A stretch of DNA of 64,000 nucleotides from Solwaraspora sp. WMMD791 (GTDB lineage: Bacteria > Actinomycetota > Actinomycetes > Mycobacteriales > Micromonosporaceae), in contig NZ_CP120737.1 in the NCBI RefSeq assembly GCF_029581195.1, positions 1,612,001 to 1,676,000 on the forward strand. Reading direction: 5' to 3'. Position 1 is the first letter of the stretch. Each line of letters starts with the position of its first letter. Below, one piece after another: positions 46,827 to 54,501 of the stretch. The notes under the pieces were generated by a model. It was given only the letters and a program-made list of their open reading frames with translations. It searched no databases and was not told the origin of the DNA. The position numbers were made by a program, and so were the translations under genes.

Positions 46827-47639
46827 GTGACGAAGATTGAGGAACGTGAGGGGCTTGTGGTTGCCAGCGAGTATCTGATATCCGAGTTGCGCCGCACGCG
46901 CGAGATGTTGGGCCTGACGCAGGAGGCGTGGGGAGCGCGGATCCGGTTCTCCGCGCAGCACGTCAGTTCAATTGAGCGCGGGATCAGGGCGGTGCTTCCT
47001 GACTACATAAGAGCTGTCGATCGAGCGTTCGGCACCAACTTCACCCACTTCTACCAGGAGTACGTGGTCGGAGACTCCTCGCCGATCTGGTTGCGACCGT
47101 GGCTGGAACACGAGCGCGAGGCCACCTTGCTGCGCTACTTCCATCTGGCGGTCATCCCCGGACCGCTCCAGACGGAGGCATATGCACGCGCGATCATCGG
47201 CACCACGTGTTCGGGTGCTGCGGCAGAGGATGCCGTTGCGGCCCGGATCGCTCGATGGGGGGTCATCACCCGGGACGACAACCCGCCCCGAGTCGTCGCC
47301 ATCCTTGATGACGCGGTGCTTCGCAGGCCGGTCGGCGGCATGGTAGTCATGCACGAGCAGTTGACCACACTGGTCGACGCGATCGAGCGGCCCAACATCA
47401 GCGTATTCGTTGTCCCGGCGCATGTCGGGGCGTATGCCGGATTGGACGGGCCGGTGGAACTGGCGACGACCCACGGGCGGACCGTCGGAGTGAGGGATGC
47501 GCCCGGCGCGGGCGACGTGGTGGAGGATCCCACCACAGTAGATGCGCTCGAACGTCAGTGGGAAGCGATCCGGGAGTATGCTCTGCCGCAAGACCAGAGC
47601 CTCGACCTGATCATGAAAGCAGTGGAGACATGGACGTGA
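46827..47639 (+). CDS. XRE-family regulator with DUF5753 domain
   Basis: 270 residues from GTG 46827, the start closest to the conserved VASEYLISELRRTREMLGLTQEAWGARI; the frame extends up to 46716 without recognisable sequence. HTH about 18-70, then DUF5753 with WLRPWLEHEREATLLRYFHLAVIPGPLQTEAYARAI in part, and the usual C-terminus WEAIREYALPQDQSLDLI. Base composition is less GC-rich than the neighbourhood. Followed by a DUF397 gene overlapping its end, the normal pair. Confidence 0.87.
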   Translation: MTKIEEREGLVVASEYLISELRRTREMLGLTQEAWGARIRFSAQHVSSIERGIRAVLPDYIRAVDRAFGTNFTHFYQEYVVGDSSPIWLRPWLEHEREATLLRYFHLAVIPGPLQTEAYARAIIGTTCSGAAAEDAVAARIARWGVITRDDNPPRVVAILDDAVLRRPVGGMVVMHEQLTTLVDAIERPNISVFVVPAHVGAYAGLDGPVELATTHGRTVGVRDAPGAGDVVEDPTTVDALERQWEAIREYALPQDQSLDLIMKAVETWT

Positions 47640-47818
47640 CCACGCCGAGCTGGCGCAAGTCGAGCCGCAGCAACGGCAGCAGCAACTGCGTCGAGGTCGC
47701 CGACAACCTCCCTGGCCGCGTCCTCGTCCGGGACACCAAGAACCGCGACGGCGGCACCCTGACCTTCACCCCGACCGCCTGGACACACTTCGTCGAACTG
47801 ACCAAAGCACCCGACTGA
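47630..47818 (+). CDS. DUF397 protein (first copy)
   Basis: 62 residues from ATG 47630, starting inside the end of the XRE gene. The DUF397 pattern is complete: WRKSSRSNGSSNCVEVADN, then VLVRDTKNRDGGTLTFTPTAW and FVEL. These small proteins are partners of XRE-DUF5753 regulators in actinobacteria; mechanism not established. An 87-bp block (47714-47800) is identical to the second copy at 48112-48198. Confidence 0.9.
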   Translation: MDVTTPSWRKSSRSNGSSNCVEVADNLPGRVLVRDTKNRDGGTLTFTPTAWTHFVELTKAPD

Positions 47819-47858
47819 GGCTACGTATCGATCCCAGCGCGAGCCCCGGCTCATCAGG

Positions 47859-48041
47859 ATGGGTCCGGGGCTTCGCCGTGTCTCGGCCAGCCCACGAGAC
47901 GCGCCACTGAACATCGGCACAGCTACTCTGCGTAGCGTCCTCGGGCACCTGAAGCTAGCCTGGGAGGAGATTGACGCGCTGGCCCTGCCCGTGGTCCAGT
48001 CCCGCGACCTGATCCTGAGGATGCTGCATGAACACAAGTGA
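47859..48041 (+). pseudogene. C-terminal remnant of a duplicated XRE-DUF5753 gene
   Basis: The frame ending at 48041 reads WEEIDALALPVVQSRDLI near its end, aligning with WEAIREYALPQDQSLDLI at the C-terminus of the regulator encoded at 46827. Nothing of the HTH or the remaining DUF5753 region is present. As in the intact pair, the DUF397 ATG lies just inside its end. This indicates a tandem duplication of the module with deletion of most of the second regulator. Confidence 0.7.
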
Positions 48042-48216
48042 GCCGCGCTGGCGGACGAGCACCCGCACCACCGGCACCGGCAACTGCATCGAGGTCGCTG
48101 ACAACCTCCCAGGCCGCGTCCTCGTCCGGGACACCAAGAACCGCGACGGCGGCACCCTGACCTTCACCCCGACCGCCTGGACACACTTCGTCGAACTGGC
48201 CAAAGCACCCAGCTGA
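48028..48216 (+). CDS. DUF397 protein (second copy)
   Basis: 62 residues from ATG 48028. Same length and pattern as the first copy (WRTSTRTTGTGNCIEVADN, then an identical VLVRDTKNRDGGTLTFTPTAW and FVEL). The first 25 residues have diverged while the rest is nearly identical at DNA level, suggesting gene conversion or very recent duplication. Its own regulator is reduced to a fragment, so it may now pair with the upstream regulator. Confidence 0.88.
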   Translation: MNTSEPRWRTSTRTTGTGNCIEVADNLPGRVLVRDTKNRDGGTLTFTPTAWTHFVELAKAPS

Positions 48217-48230
48217 GCCCAGCGGCATCA

Positions 48231-48291
48231 GCGAGTGGAGGGTTGGGGTACGTAATTCCGCGAGAATTACGTACCCCAGCCCTCCACTCGC
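48231..48291. terminator. 28-bp-arm hairpin with AT-rich core
   Basis: 48231-48258 pairs with 48264-48291 over 28 positions with one G-T wobble and a 5-nt loop. The core TACGTAATTC/GAATTACGTA is unusually AT-rich. It lies between the DUF397 gene and the convergent yebC, so it can terminate both. It may also be a dispersed palindromic repeat. Confidence 0.7.
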
Positions 48292-48351
48292 GAGCGTTCG
48301 GCGGCTGCCGCAGGGGCGGGACCGGCAGAGAAGCTGCCCAATGGCAGGCTG

Positions 48352-49101
48352 TCAGCCAACGGCGGCCATGATCTCGTCGGAGACGTCGAAGTTCGCGTAG
48401 ACGTTCTGCACGTCGTCGCAGTCCTCCAGCACGTCGATCAGCTTGAAGATGCGGCGGGCGCCTTCCTCGTCGAGCGGCACGTTCACGCTGGGCACCAGGG
48501 AGGACTCGGCCGACTCGTAGTCGATGCCGGCGTCGACCAGCGCGGTCCGTACGGCGACCAGGTCACCCGGCTCGCTGACCACCTCGAAGGCCTCGCCGAG
48601 GTCGTTGACCTCCTCCGCACCGGCGTCGAGGACGGCCATCATGACGTCCTCCTCGGTGTGCTCGCCCTTGGGGACGATCACCACACCCTTGCGGGAGAAC
48701 AGGTAGGAGACCGAACCGGCGTCGGCCAGGGAGCCGCCGTTGCGGGTCAGGGCGGTACGCACCTCGGTCGCCGCCCGGTTACGGTTGTCGGTCAGGCACT
48801 CCACGAGCAGCGCGACACCGTTCGGCCCGTACCCCTCGTACATGATGGTCTGCCAGTCGGCACCGCCGGCCTCCAGGCCGGAGCCGCGCTTGACCGCCCG
48901 GTCGATGTTGTCGTTCGGGACCGAGCTCTTCTTGGCCTTCTGGATGGCGTCGTACAAGGTGGGGTTGCCGGCCGGGTCACCCCCGCCGGTCCGGGCGGCG
49001 ACCTCGACGTTCTTGATCAGCTTCGCGAACATCTTGCCGCGTTTGGCGTCGATGACCGCTTTCTTGTGCTTGGTCGTCGCCCACTTGGAGTGGCCGGACA
49101 T
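48352..49101 (-). CDS. yebC: YebC/PmpR-family regulator or translation factor
   Basis: 249 residues from ATG 49101, giving the family start [23 protein letters not shown]. Three-domain YebC fold with conserved [22 protein letters not shown] and [22 protein letters not shown] (in part). YebC proteins were described as transcription regulators and more recently as factors relieving ribosome stalling at prolines. An imperfect stem CTGCC-CAAT-GGCAG at about 48334-48347 follows its stop. Same strand as pdxT-pdxS 30 bp upstream. Confidence 0.95.
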   Translation of the reverse strand: MSGHSKWATTKHKKAVIDAKRGKMFAKLIKNVEVAARTGGGDPAGNPTLYDAIQKAKKSSVPNDNIDRAVKRGSGLEAGGADWQTIMYEGYGPNGVALLVECLTDNRNRAATEVRTALTRNGGSLADAGSVSYLFSRKGVVIVPKGEHTEEDVMMAVLDAGAEEVNDLGEAFEVVSEPGDLVAVRTALVDAGIDYESAESSLVPSVNVPLDEEGARRIFKLIDVLEDCDDVQNVYANFDVSDEIMAAVG

Positions 49102-49131
49102 GTGCACCTCCGTCGCTTCCCACCTGCGGGG

Positions 49132-49746
49132 TCAGTCTGCCGCAGCAGCCATCTCCACGAACAGTTGGTGGACGCGACGGTCGCCGGTCAACTCTGGGTG
49201 GAAGGCCGTGGCGAGCAGATTGCCCTGCCGAACCGCGACAATCCTACCTGTGGCCGCTCCGGCGGCCACCCGGCCCAGCACCTCGACGTCGTCGCCGACC
49301 CGTTCCACCCACGGCGCGCGGATGAACACCGCGTGAAACGGCGGATCGCCGAGGCCGTCGATGGTCACCGGGGCTTCGAACGAGTCCACCTGCCGGCCGA
49401 ACGCGTTACGGCGCACCGCCATGTCGATGCCGGCGAAGGCGCGCTGGTCGGCCCGGCCGTCCAGGATCTCCTCGGCGAGCATGATCATGCCGGCGCAGGA
49501 GCCGTACACCGGCATGCCGGCCGAGATCCGCTTACGGATCGGCTCCAGCAGGTCGAACTCGACCGCCAGCTTGCTGATCGTGGTCGACTCGCCGCCCGGC
49601 ACCACCAGGGCGTCGACCTGCTCCAGCTCGACCGGGCGGCGGACCGCTCGGGCGCTCGCGCCGCACTCGGTCAACGCCCGCAGGTGCTCCCGGACGTCAC
49701 CCTGCAGGGCGAGGACCCCGACGCGCACACCGCTGTCCGTGCTCAC
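49132..49746 (-). CDS. pdxT: Pyridoxal 5'-phosphate synthase glutaminase subunit
   Basis: 204 residues from GTG 49746, overlapping the pdxS stop as GTGA. Class I glutaminase: [26 protein letters not shown], nucleophile in [11 protein letters not shown], and the His/Glu pair in [11 protein letters not shown]. It releases ammonia from glutamine for PdxS. Confidence 0.96.
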   Translation of the reverse strand: MSTDSGVRVGVLALQGDVREHLRALTECGASARAVRRPVELEQVDALVVPGGESTTISKLAVEFDLLEPIRKRISAGMPVYGSCAGMIMLAEEILDGRADQRAFAGIDMAVRRNAFGRQVDSFEAPVTIDGLGDPPFHAVFIRAPWVERVGDDVEVLGRVAAGAATGRIVAVRQGNLLATAFHPELTGDRRVHQLFVEMAAAAD

Positions 49747-50714
49747 CAGCCGCGCTCGGCGAGCCGGTGCGGAACGGGAATGTCGTCGACGTTGATGCCG
49801 ACCATCGCGTCGCCGAGGCCCCGGGACACCTTCGCGAGCACGTCCGGGTCGTCGTAGAAGGTGGTGGCCTTGACGATCGCCGCCGCCCGCTGAGCCGGGT
49901 TGCCGGACTTGAAGATGCCCGAGCCGACGAAGACCCCTTCGGCGCCGAGCTGCATCATCATCGCGGCGTCCGCCGGGGTGGCGATCCCGCCGGCGGTGAA
50001 CATGACCACCGGCAGCTTCCCGGTCTCGGCGACCTCCTTGACCAGGTCGTACGGGGCCTGCATCTCCTTGGCGGCGACGTACAGCTCGTCGGGTGACAGG
50101 GAGGTGAGCCGGCGGATCTCGCCGCCGATGCGCCGCATGTGGGTGGTGGCGTTGGAGACGTCGCCGGTGCCCGCCTCGCCCTTGGAGCGGATCATCGCCG
50201 CACCCTCGGTGATCCGGCGCAGGGCCTCGCCGAGGTTGGTCGCGCCGCAGACGAACGGGACGGTGAAGGCCCACTTGTCGATGTGGTTGGCGTAGTCGGC
50301 CGGGGTGAGCACCTCGGACTCGTCGACGTAGTCGACGCCGAGTGCCTGCAGCACCTGCGCTTCGACGAAATGTCCGATCCGGGCCTTGGCCATCACCGGG
50401 ATGGAGACCGCGGCGATGATGCCGTCGATCATGTCGGGGTCGCTCATCCGGGACACCCCGCCCTGGGCGCGGATGTCGGCCGGCACCCGTTCGAGGGCCA
50501 TCACGGCGACCGCGCCGGCGTCCTCGGCGATCTTGGCCTGCTCGGGCGTGACCACGTCCATGATCACCCCGCCCTTGAGCATCTCGGCCATGCCGCGCTT
50601 GACCCGGGCGGAGCCGGTGACCGCAGCGGGTGCGGTGCCGGGAACGGCGGTGGTGGCGGTGCCGGGAACGGCGGTGGTGGCCGCTGCGGCGGACGGGTCG
50701 ACGGTCTCGGACAC
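49743..50714 (-). CDS. pdxS: Pyridoxal 5'-phosphate synthase lyase subunit
   Basis: 323 residues from GTG 50714, about 25 longer than the core because of an Ala/Thr/Pro-rich N-terminus encoded by two direct 24-bp copies (TTAVPGTA twice, about 50633-50680). The (beta/alpha)8 barrel follows: [62 protein letters not shown] (part), and [16 protein letters not shown]. It makes PLP from ribose 5-phosphate, glyceraldehyde 3-phosphate and ammonia. Coupled to pdxT. Confidence 0.96.
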   Translation of the reverse strand: MSETVDPSAAAATTAVPGTATTAVPGTAPAAVTGSARVKRGMAEMLKGGVIMDVVTPEQAKIAEDAGAVAVMALERVPADIRAQGGVSRMSDPDMIDGIIAAVSIPVMAKARIGHFVEAQVLQALGVDYVDESEVLTPADYANHIDKWAFTVPFVCGATNLGEALRRITEGAAMIRSKGEAGTGDVSNATTHMRRIGGEIRRLTSLSPDELYVAAKEMQAPYDLVKEVAETGKLPVVMFTAGGIATPADAAMMMQLGAEGVFVGSGIFKSGNPAQRAAAIVKATTFYDDPDVLAKVSRGLGDAMVGINVDDIPVPHRLAERGW

Positions 50715-50822
50715 GGCGGATCGGCTCCTCGGCGACGGTACGGAGAGGGACGTTGCCGATGCTACGCCCGCCGACAGGGTCCACCGACAGCCAATCGACA
50801 AGCCGGTGGCCTGCCCTGTGGC

Positions 50823-51365
50823 CTACCTCACGGCGGTGTCGCCGCCACCGCTCACCGGCGGCGACGACGACAGATCCGGGTCCCGGGTCAGCGTCGGGTC
50901 GTCGATGTCGAAGTACCGCGGCTCGTCGTGGCGGCGGCCGAAACGCAGCAACCGCACCAGCGGACGCCGCCGGGCCAACAGCGCGTCCCGCACCAGATCG
51001 GTGTGCAGTTGGCGGGCCAGCACCAGACGCCTGCTCGCCACCACCACCGCCTCGGTCGCCGGGTCGTCGCCGACCAGGGCGGTCGCCCGCAACTGCCGGG
51101 TCAGGTCGTTCTCCGCCGCCTCACGCTCCTCCGGGGAAGCGGCGTCGAGGGCGATCCGGGCCGCCGCGTACAGCTCGACGCCGTACTGCTCCTCGGCGAG
51201 CACGGCGGCCGCCGCCGCCCGGCGCAGCAGGTGGGCGTCGAGGGCACGGGCGGCCGCCGCCACCCGCACGTGGAGCCGGTCGACCCGGGCGGCCGTCCAG
51301 GTGAGGTACGCCGACGCCAGCACGACCGCGACACTCACACCGACCACCCACCGCATTCCCGGCAT
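50823..51365 (-). CDS. Membrane-anchored helical protein of unknown function
   Basis: 180 residues from ATG 51365. One N-terminal membrane helix (about 5-23, [18 protein letters not shown]), then long Ala-rich helices ([29 protein letters not shown] in part) vaguely like the LemA antiparallel bundle, and a disordered tail with acidic [15 protein letters not shown]. It sits between pimA and pdxS in a conserved operon and may belong with cell-envelope functions. No firm family. Confidence 0.6.
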   Translation of the reverse strand: MPGMRWVVGVSVAVVLASAYLTWTAARVDRLHVRVAAAARALDAHLLRRAAAAAVLAEEQYGVELYAAARIALDAASPEEREAAENDLTRQLRATALVGDDPATEAVVVASRRLVLARQLHTDLVRDALLARRRPLVRLLRFGRRHDEPRYFDIDDPTLTRDPDLSSSPPVSGGGDTAVR

Positions 51366-51399
51366 CGTAGTGCCGCCCGTGGGTCCGCCGTGGGCCCGC

Positions 51400-52560
51400 T
51401 CACCGTGGCTCCGCCCACTCCTGGTACAGCACCCGGCCGTCGGTGGCCTCGATCGCGGCGGCGTACACCTCCAACACCCGGCGGGCCACCACCGGCCAGT
51501 CGAAGCCCGCCACCACCTGCCGGGCGTGCGCGGCCAGCGCCGACCGGCGGGCCTCGTCGTCGAGCAGATCGGTGATCACCTGGCCCAGGGCCACCGCGTC
51601 GCCGGTGGGGAACAGTTCCCCGGCCCGACCGCCGTCGAGCACCCGACGGAAGGCGTCCAGGTCGCTGGCGACGACCGCCGCTCCGGCGGCCATCGCCTCG
51701 GTCAGGATCATTCCGAACGATTCGCCCCCAGTGTTGGGCGCCACGTACAGATCGACGCTGCGCAGCATCCGGGCCTTGTCGGACTCCGACACCAGCCCGA
51801 GGAACGTGACCCGGTCGTGCAGGCCGGCGGGAATGTCTGCGTACAGGTCGGCGGGCCGGCCCGGACCGGCCACCAGCAGCCGCAGGCCGGGCCGGTGCGG
51901 TGCCATCGCTACGAACGCGCGGCGCAACAGCCCGAAACCCTTGCGCGGCTCGGTGAACCGGCCCAGGAAACCCAGGGTGCCGCCGCTGCCGGGCGCACAC
52001 TCGCCGGGCCAGCCGGGCAGCGGTTCGGCGTCGGCGAACTTGGCCACCGCCACCCCGTTGGGGATCTCCACCGCTCCCCCGTCGAGGTGTTCGACCTGCA
52101 CCTTGCGGGCCAGGGCCGACACCGCGATCCGGGCGGTGATCTTCTCCAGCACCAGTTGCAGCACACCCTGCGCCGCCGCCAGCGCCCGCGAGCGGGTCAT
52201 CGCGGTGTGGAAGGTCGCCACCACCGGGCCCCGGGCGCAGAGCACCGCCAGCAGACTCACGCTCAACGCGAACGGCTCATGCACGTGCAGGACGTCGAAC
52301 TCGCCCCGGTTGAGCCAGCGCCGGACCCGGGTGGTCACCACCGGCCCGAAGCTGACTCGGGCCACCGAACCGTTGTACGGCACCGGCACCGACCGCCCGA
52401 CGGCCACCACGTACGGCGGCAGGTCCGCGTCCTCGTCCGCCGGGGCCAGCACGCTGACCTCGTGGCCGAGGCCGATCAGCGCCTCAGCGAGATCGATGAC
52501 GTGGTTCTGCACCCCACCGGGAACATCCAGGGAGTACGGACACACGATGCCGACCCGCAC
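51400..52560 (-). CDS. pimA: Phosphatidylinositol alpha-mannosyltransferase PimA
   Basis: 386 residues from GTG 52560, five bases after GGAGG; a GTG at 52572 is the alternative. GT-B fold, GT4: VGIVCPYSLDVPGGVQNHVIDLAEAL (part), HVHEPFALSVSLLAV, VATFHTAMTRSRAL, the phosphate-binding GFLGRFTEPRKGF and the E-x7-E motif ESFGMILTEAMAAG. It transfers the first mannose to phosphatidylinositol at the inner membrane face. It follows patA by 12 bp. Confidence 0.93.
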   Translation of the reverse strand: MRVGIVCPYSLDVPGGVQNHVIDLAEALIGLGHEVSVLAPADEDADLPPYVVAVGRSVPVPYNGSVARVSFGPVVTTRVRRWLNRGEFDVLHVHEPFALSVSLLAVLCARGPVVATFHTAMTRSRALAAAQGVLQLVLEKITARIAVSALARKVQVEHLDGGAVEIPNGVAVAKFADAEPLPGWPGECAPGSGGTLGFLGRFTEPRKGFGLLRRAFVAMAPHRPGLRLLVAGPGRPADLYADIPAGLHDRVTFLGLVSESDKARMLRSVDLYVAPNTGGESFGMILTEAMAAGAAVVASDLDAFRRVLDGGRAGELFPTGDAVALGQVITDLLDDEARRSALAAHARQVVAGFDWPVVARRVLEVYAAAIEATDGRVLYQEWAEPR

Positions 52561-52572
52561 GCTGGCCTCCAC

Positions 52573-53505
52573 TCATCCCGGCCCGGCGACGCCGGTGCCC
52601 GAGCGGCCACGGTCGGTGCCCGGCTGCCCGTCCAGCCAGAGCCGCTGCATCATGTGCCAGTCCTGCGGGTGCCGGGCGATCCCGGCGGCCATCCGGTCGG
52701 CGACCTGCTGGGTGAGCCGGCGTACCCGCTCGTCCAACGAGCCCGACGCCGGGTCGGGCAGCGGCAGCGGACCCTCCAGGGCCCCACGTGCCCGGTCCGG
52801 TTCGAACCACATCGTGGTGACGTACAACGGAGCACCGGTGCGCAGCGCCAGCAGGGCCGGCCCCGCAGGCATCCGGGTCCGACCGCCGAAGAACGTCACC
52901 TCCACGCCGCGCGCGGACAGGTCCCGGTCGGCCAGCAGCGGCACCACGTGGCCTTGCCCGATCCGGTCCAGCAGAACGTCGAAGGGTGGGCGCGGCCCGC
53001 CGGTGGCCGGGACGATCTCCATGCCGAGGCGTTCGCGGGCGGCGACGAACCGGTCGTAGACGCCCTCGGGGCGCAGCCGCTCGGCGACGGTGGTCAACGG
53101 CCAGCCGTTCGCCGCCACCCAGGCACCCGCCGCGTCCCAGTTGCCGGCGTGCGGCAACGCCACCACCGAGCCCTGCCCGGCAGCCACGTTGTCGGCCAGC
53201 ATCTGTGACCCGGCCAGGTCGAACGCGGCGAGCCGCTGCTGACGGCTCAACGACGGCAGCCGGAACATCTCCATCCAGTACCGGGCGTAGGAGCGTACGG
53301 CGTCGCGCAGCAGCAGGTCGAACTCGGCTGCCGGCAGATCGGGTCCGACCACCCGGCGCAGGTTCTCCGCGAGCCGACGTACCGCCGGGCCGCCGCGCCG
53401 GTGGGCCCGGTCGGCACCCGCGCGGAACAGGGCCGCCGCCACCGGCCGGGGCATCGCCCGGACCGCCCGCCAGGCCGCCGCGTAGCCGAACTCGACCGGG
53501 GTCAC
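52573..53505 (-). CDS. patA: Phosphatidylinositol mannoside acyltransferase
   Basis: 310 residues from GTG 53505, overlapping the pgsA stop as GTGA. LPLAT/LpxL-type acyltransferase with the HAGNWD (H-x4-D) catalytic motif, VAERLRPEGVYDRFVAARERLG, and PLLADRDLSARGVEVTFFGG as substrate-binding block. It acylates the mannose of PIM1/PIM2 using acyl-CoA. Position between pgsA and pimA is the conserved PIM order. Confidence 0.92.
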   Translation of the reverse strand: MTPVEFGYAAAWRAVRAMPRPVAAALFRAGADRAHRRGGPAVRRLAENLRRVVGPDLPAAEFDLLLRDAVRSYARYWMEMFRLPSLSRQQRLAAFDLAGSQMLADNVAAGQGSVVALPHAGNWDAAGAWVAANGWPLTTVAERLRPEGVYDRFVAARERLGMEIVPATGGPRPPFDVLLDRIGQGHVVPLLADRDLSARGVEVTFFGGRTRMPAGPALLALRTGAPLYVTTMWFEPDRARGALEGPLPLPDPASGSLDERVRRLTQQVADRMAAGIARHPQDWHMMQRLWLDGQPGTDRGRSGTGVAGPG

Positions 53506-54140
53506 GCGTCGACGCCCTGCGCCGAGCGCGCCAGCTCGGCGCTCTGCCGGTGGACGTGGACGATCCGCTGCCAGACGGTCACCAGCGACAGTGCGGCGAG
53601 CAGCCACAGCGCCGCCGGCAGCCCCCAGCTGACCCCGAGGCCGCTGAGCAGGCCACCGACCCCGACCAGGATCAGCCGTTCGGCGCGTTCGGCGATCCCG
53701 ACGTTGCAACTCATGCCGAGACCCTCGGCGCGCGCCTTCACATAGGAGACGATGCCGCCCGCGACGAGGCAAATCAAGGCCGCCACCGCCCCGGGACGGT
53801 CTCCGCTGACGGCGAGCCAGTACGCCACCGAGGCGAAGATCGCGCCGTCGGCGATCCGGTCCATGCTCGAATCCAGGAACGCTCCGAAGGTGCTGGACCC
53901 ACCGCGCAGCCGGGCCATGGTGCCGTCGAGCACGTCGGTCAACGCCGACAGGGTCACGATCACCAGGCCGGTGATCAGGTGTCCCCGGGCGCCGAAGCCG
54001 ATCGCGCCGACGAGCACACCGACGGTGCCGGCGACCGTGACCGCGTTCGGCGGAATCCCGACACTGAGCAGTCCGCGGGCTACCGGCTCGATCACCCGGG
54101 TGATGCCCGCGCGGACGGACACTCTGAAGATCTTCGCCAT
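53502..54140 (-). CDS. pgsA: Phosphatidylinositol phosphate synthase (CDP-alcohol phosphatidyltransferase)
   Basis: 212 residues from ATG 54140 (MAKIFRVSVRAGITRV, the usual start of this family); a GTG at 54194 is rejected. The CDP-alcohol signature D-x2-DG-x2-AR-x8-G-x3-D-x3-D is exact in DVLDGTMARLRGGSSTFGAF followed by LDSSMD. Six membrane helices. It joins CDP-diacylglycerol with inositol phosphate, the first step to PIMs and lipomannans. Confidence 0.93.
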   Translation of the reverse strand: MAKIFRVSVRAGITRVIEPVARGLLSVGIPPNAVTVAGTVGVLVGAIGFGARGHLITGLVIVTLSALTDVLDGTMARLRGGSSTFGAFLDSSMDRIADGAIFASVAYWLAVSGDRPGAVAALICLVAGGIVSYVKARAEGLGMSCNVGIAERAERLILVGVGGLLSGLGVSWGLPAALWLLAALSLVTVWQRIVHVHRQSAELARSAQGVDA

Positions 54141-54501
54141 GGCGGTCCCACGATAACGGTCGGTGGAAACGGGCGGCACGGTGGCCGTGGACACGGCCCG
54201 GACTCGGTCGCCGAGCGCCGGGATCCGGTGAACGGCGCGTCGCCGCGCGCCGGACTTGTGTACGGCGCGTCGCGGGTGTGGGATCGACTCGTGAACGTGA
54301 GTGAGCTCGCCCGGGCACCGCTCACGTTACCGAGCGGGTCCGTACCGCCCGACGATGTCGCCGTGGAATCACCCCACGGTCATCCCGCGGCCCACCAGCG
54401 GCACCATCGTCGCCGCGGTCGCATCCCACAGGGCACGGCTCCCGCCCCACGGAGCACGGCTCCCGCCCCACGCACGCAGTCAGCCAGGAGGTGCGCACGT
54501 C
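54141..54501. other. 361-bp divergent promoter region, pgsA / EF-G-like gene
   Basis: No convincing gene. The only structure seen is a direct repeat of GCACGGCTCCCGCCCCAC, two copies at about 54433-54471, close to the EF-G-like gene. It should hold the promoters of both divergent units. Confidence 0.6.
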
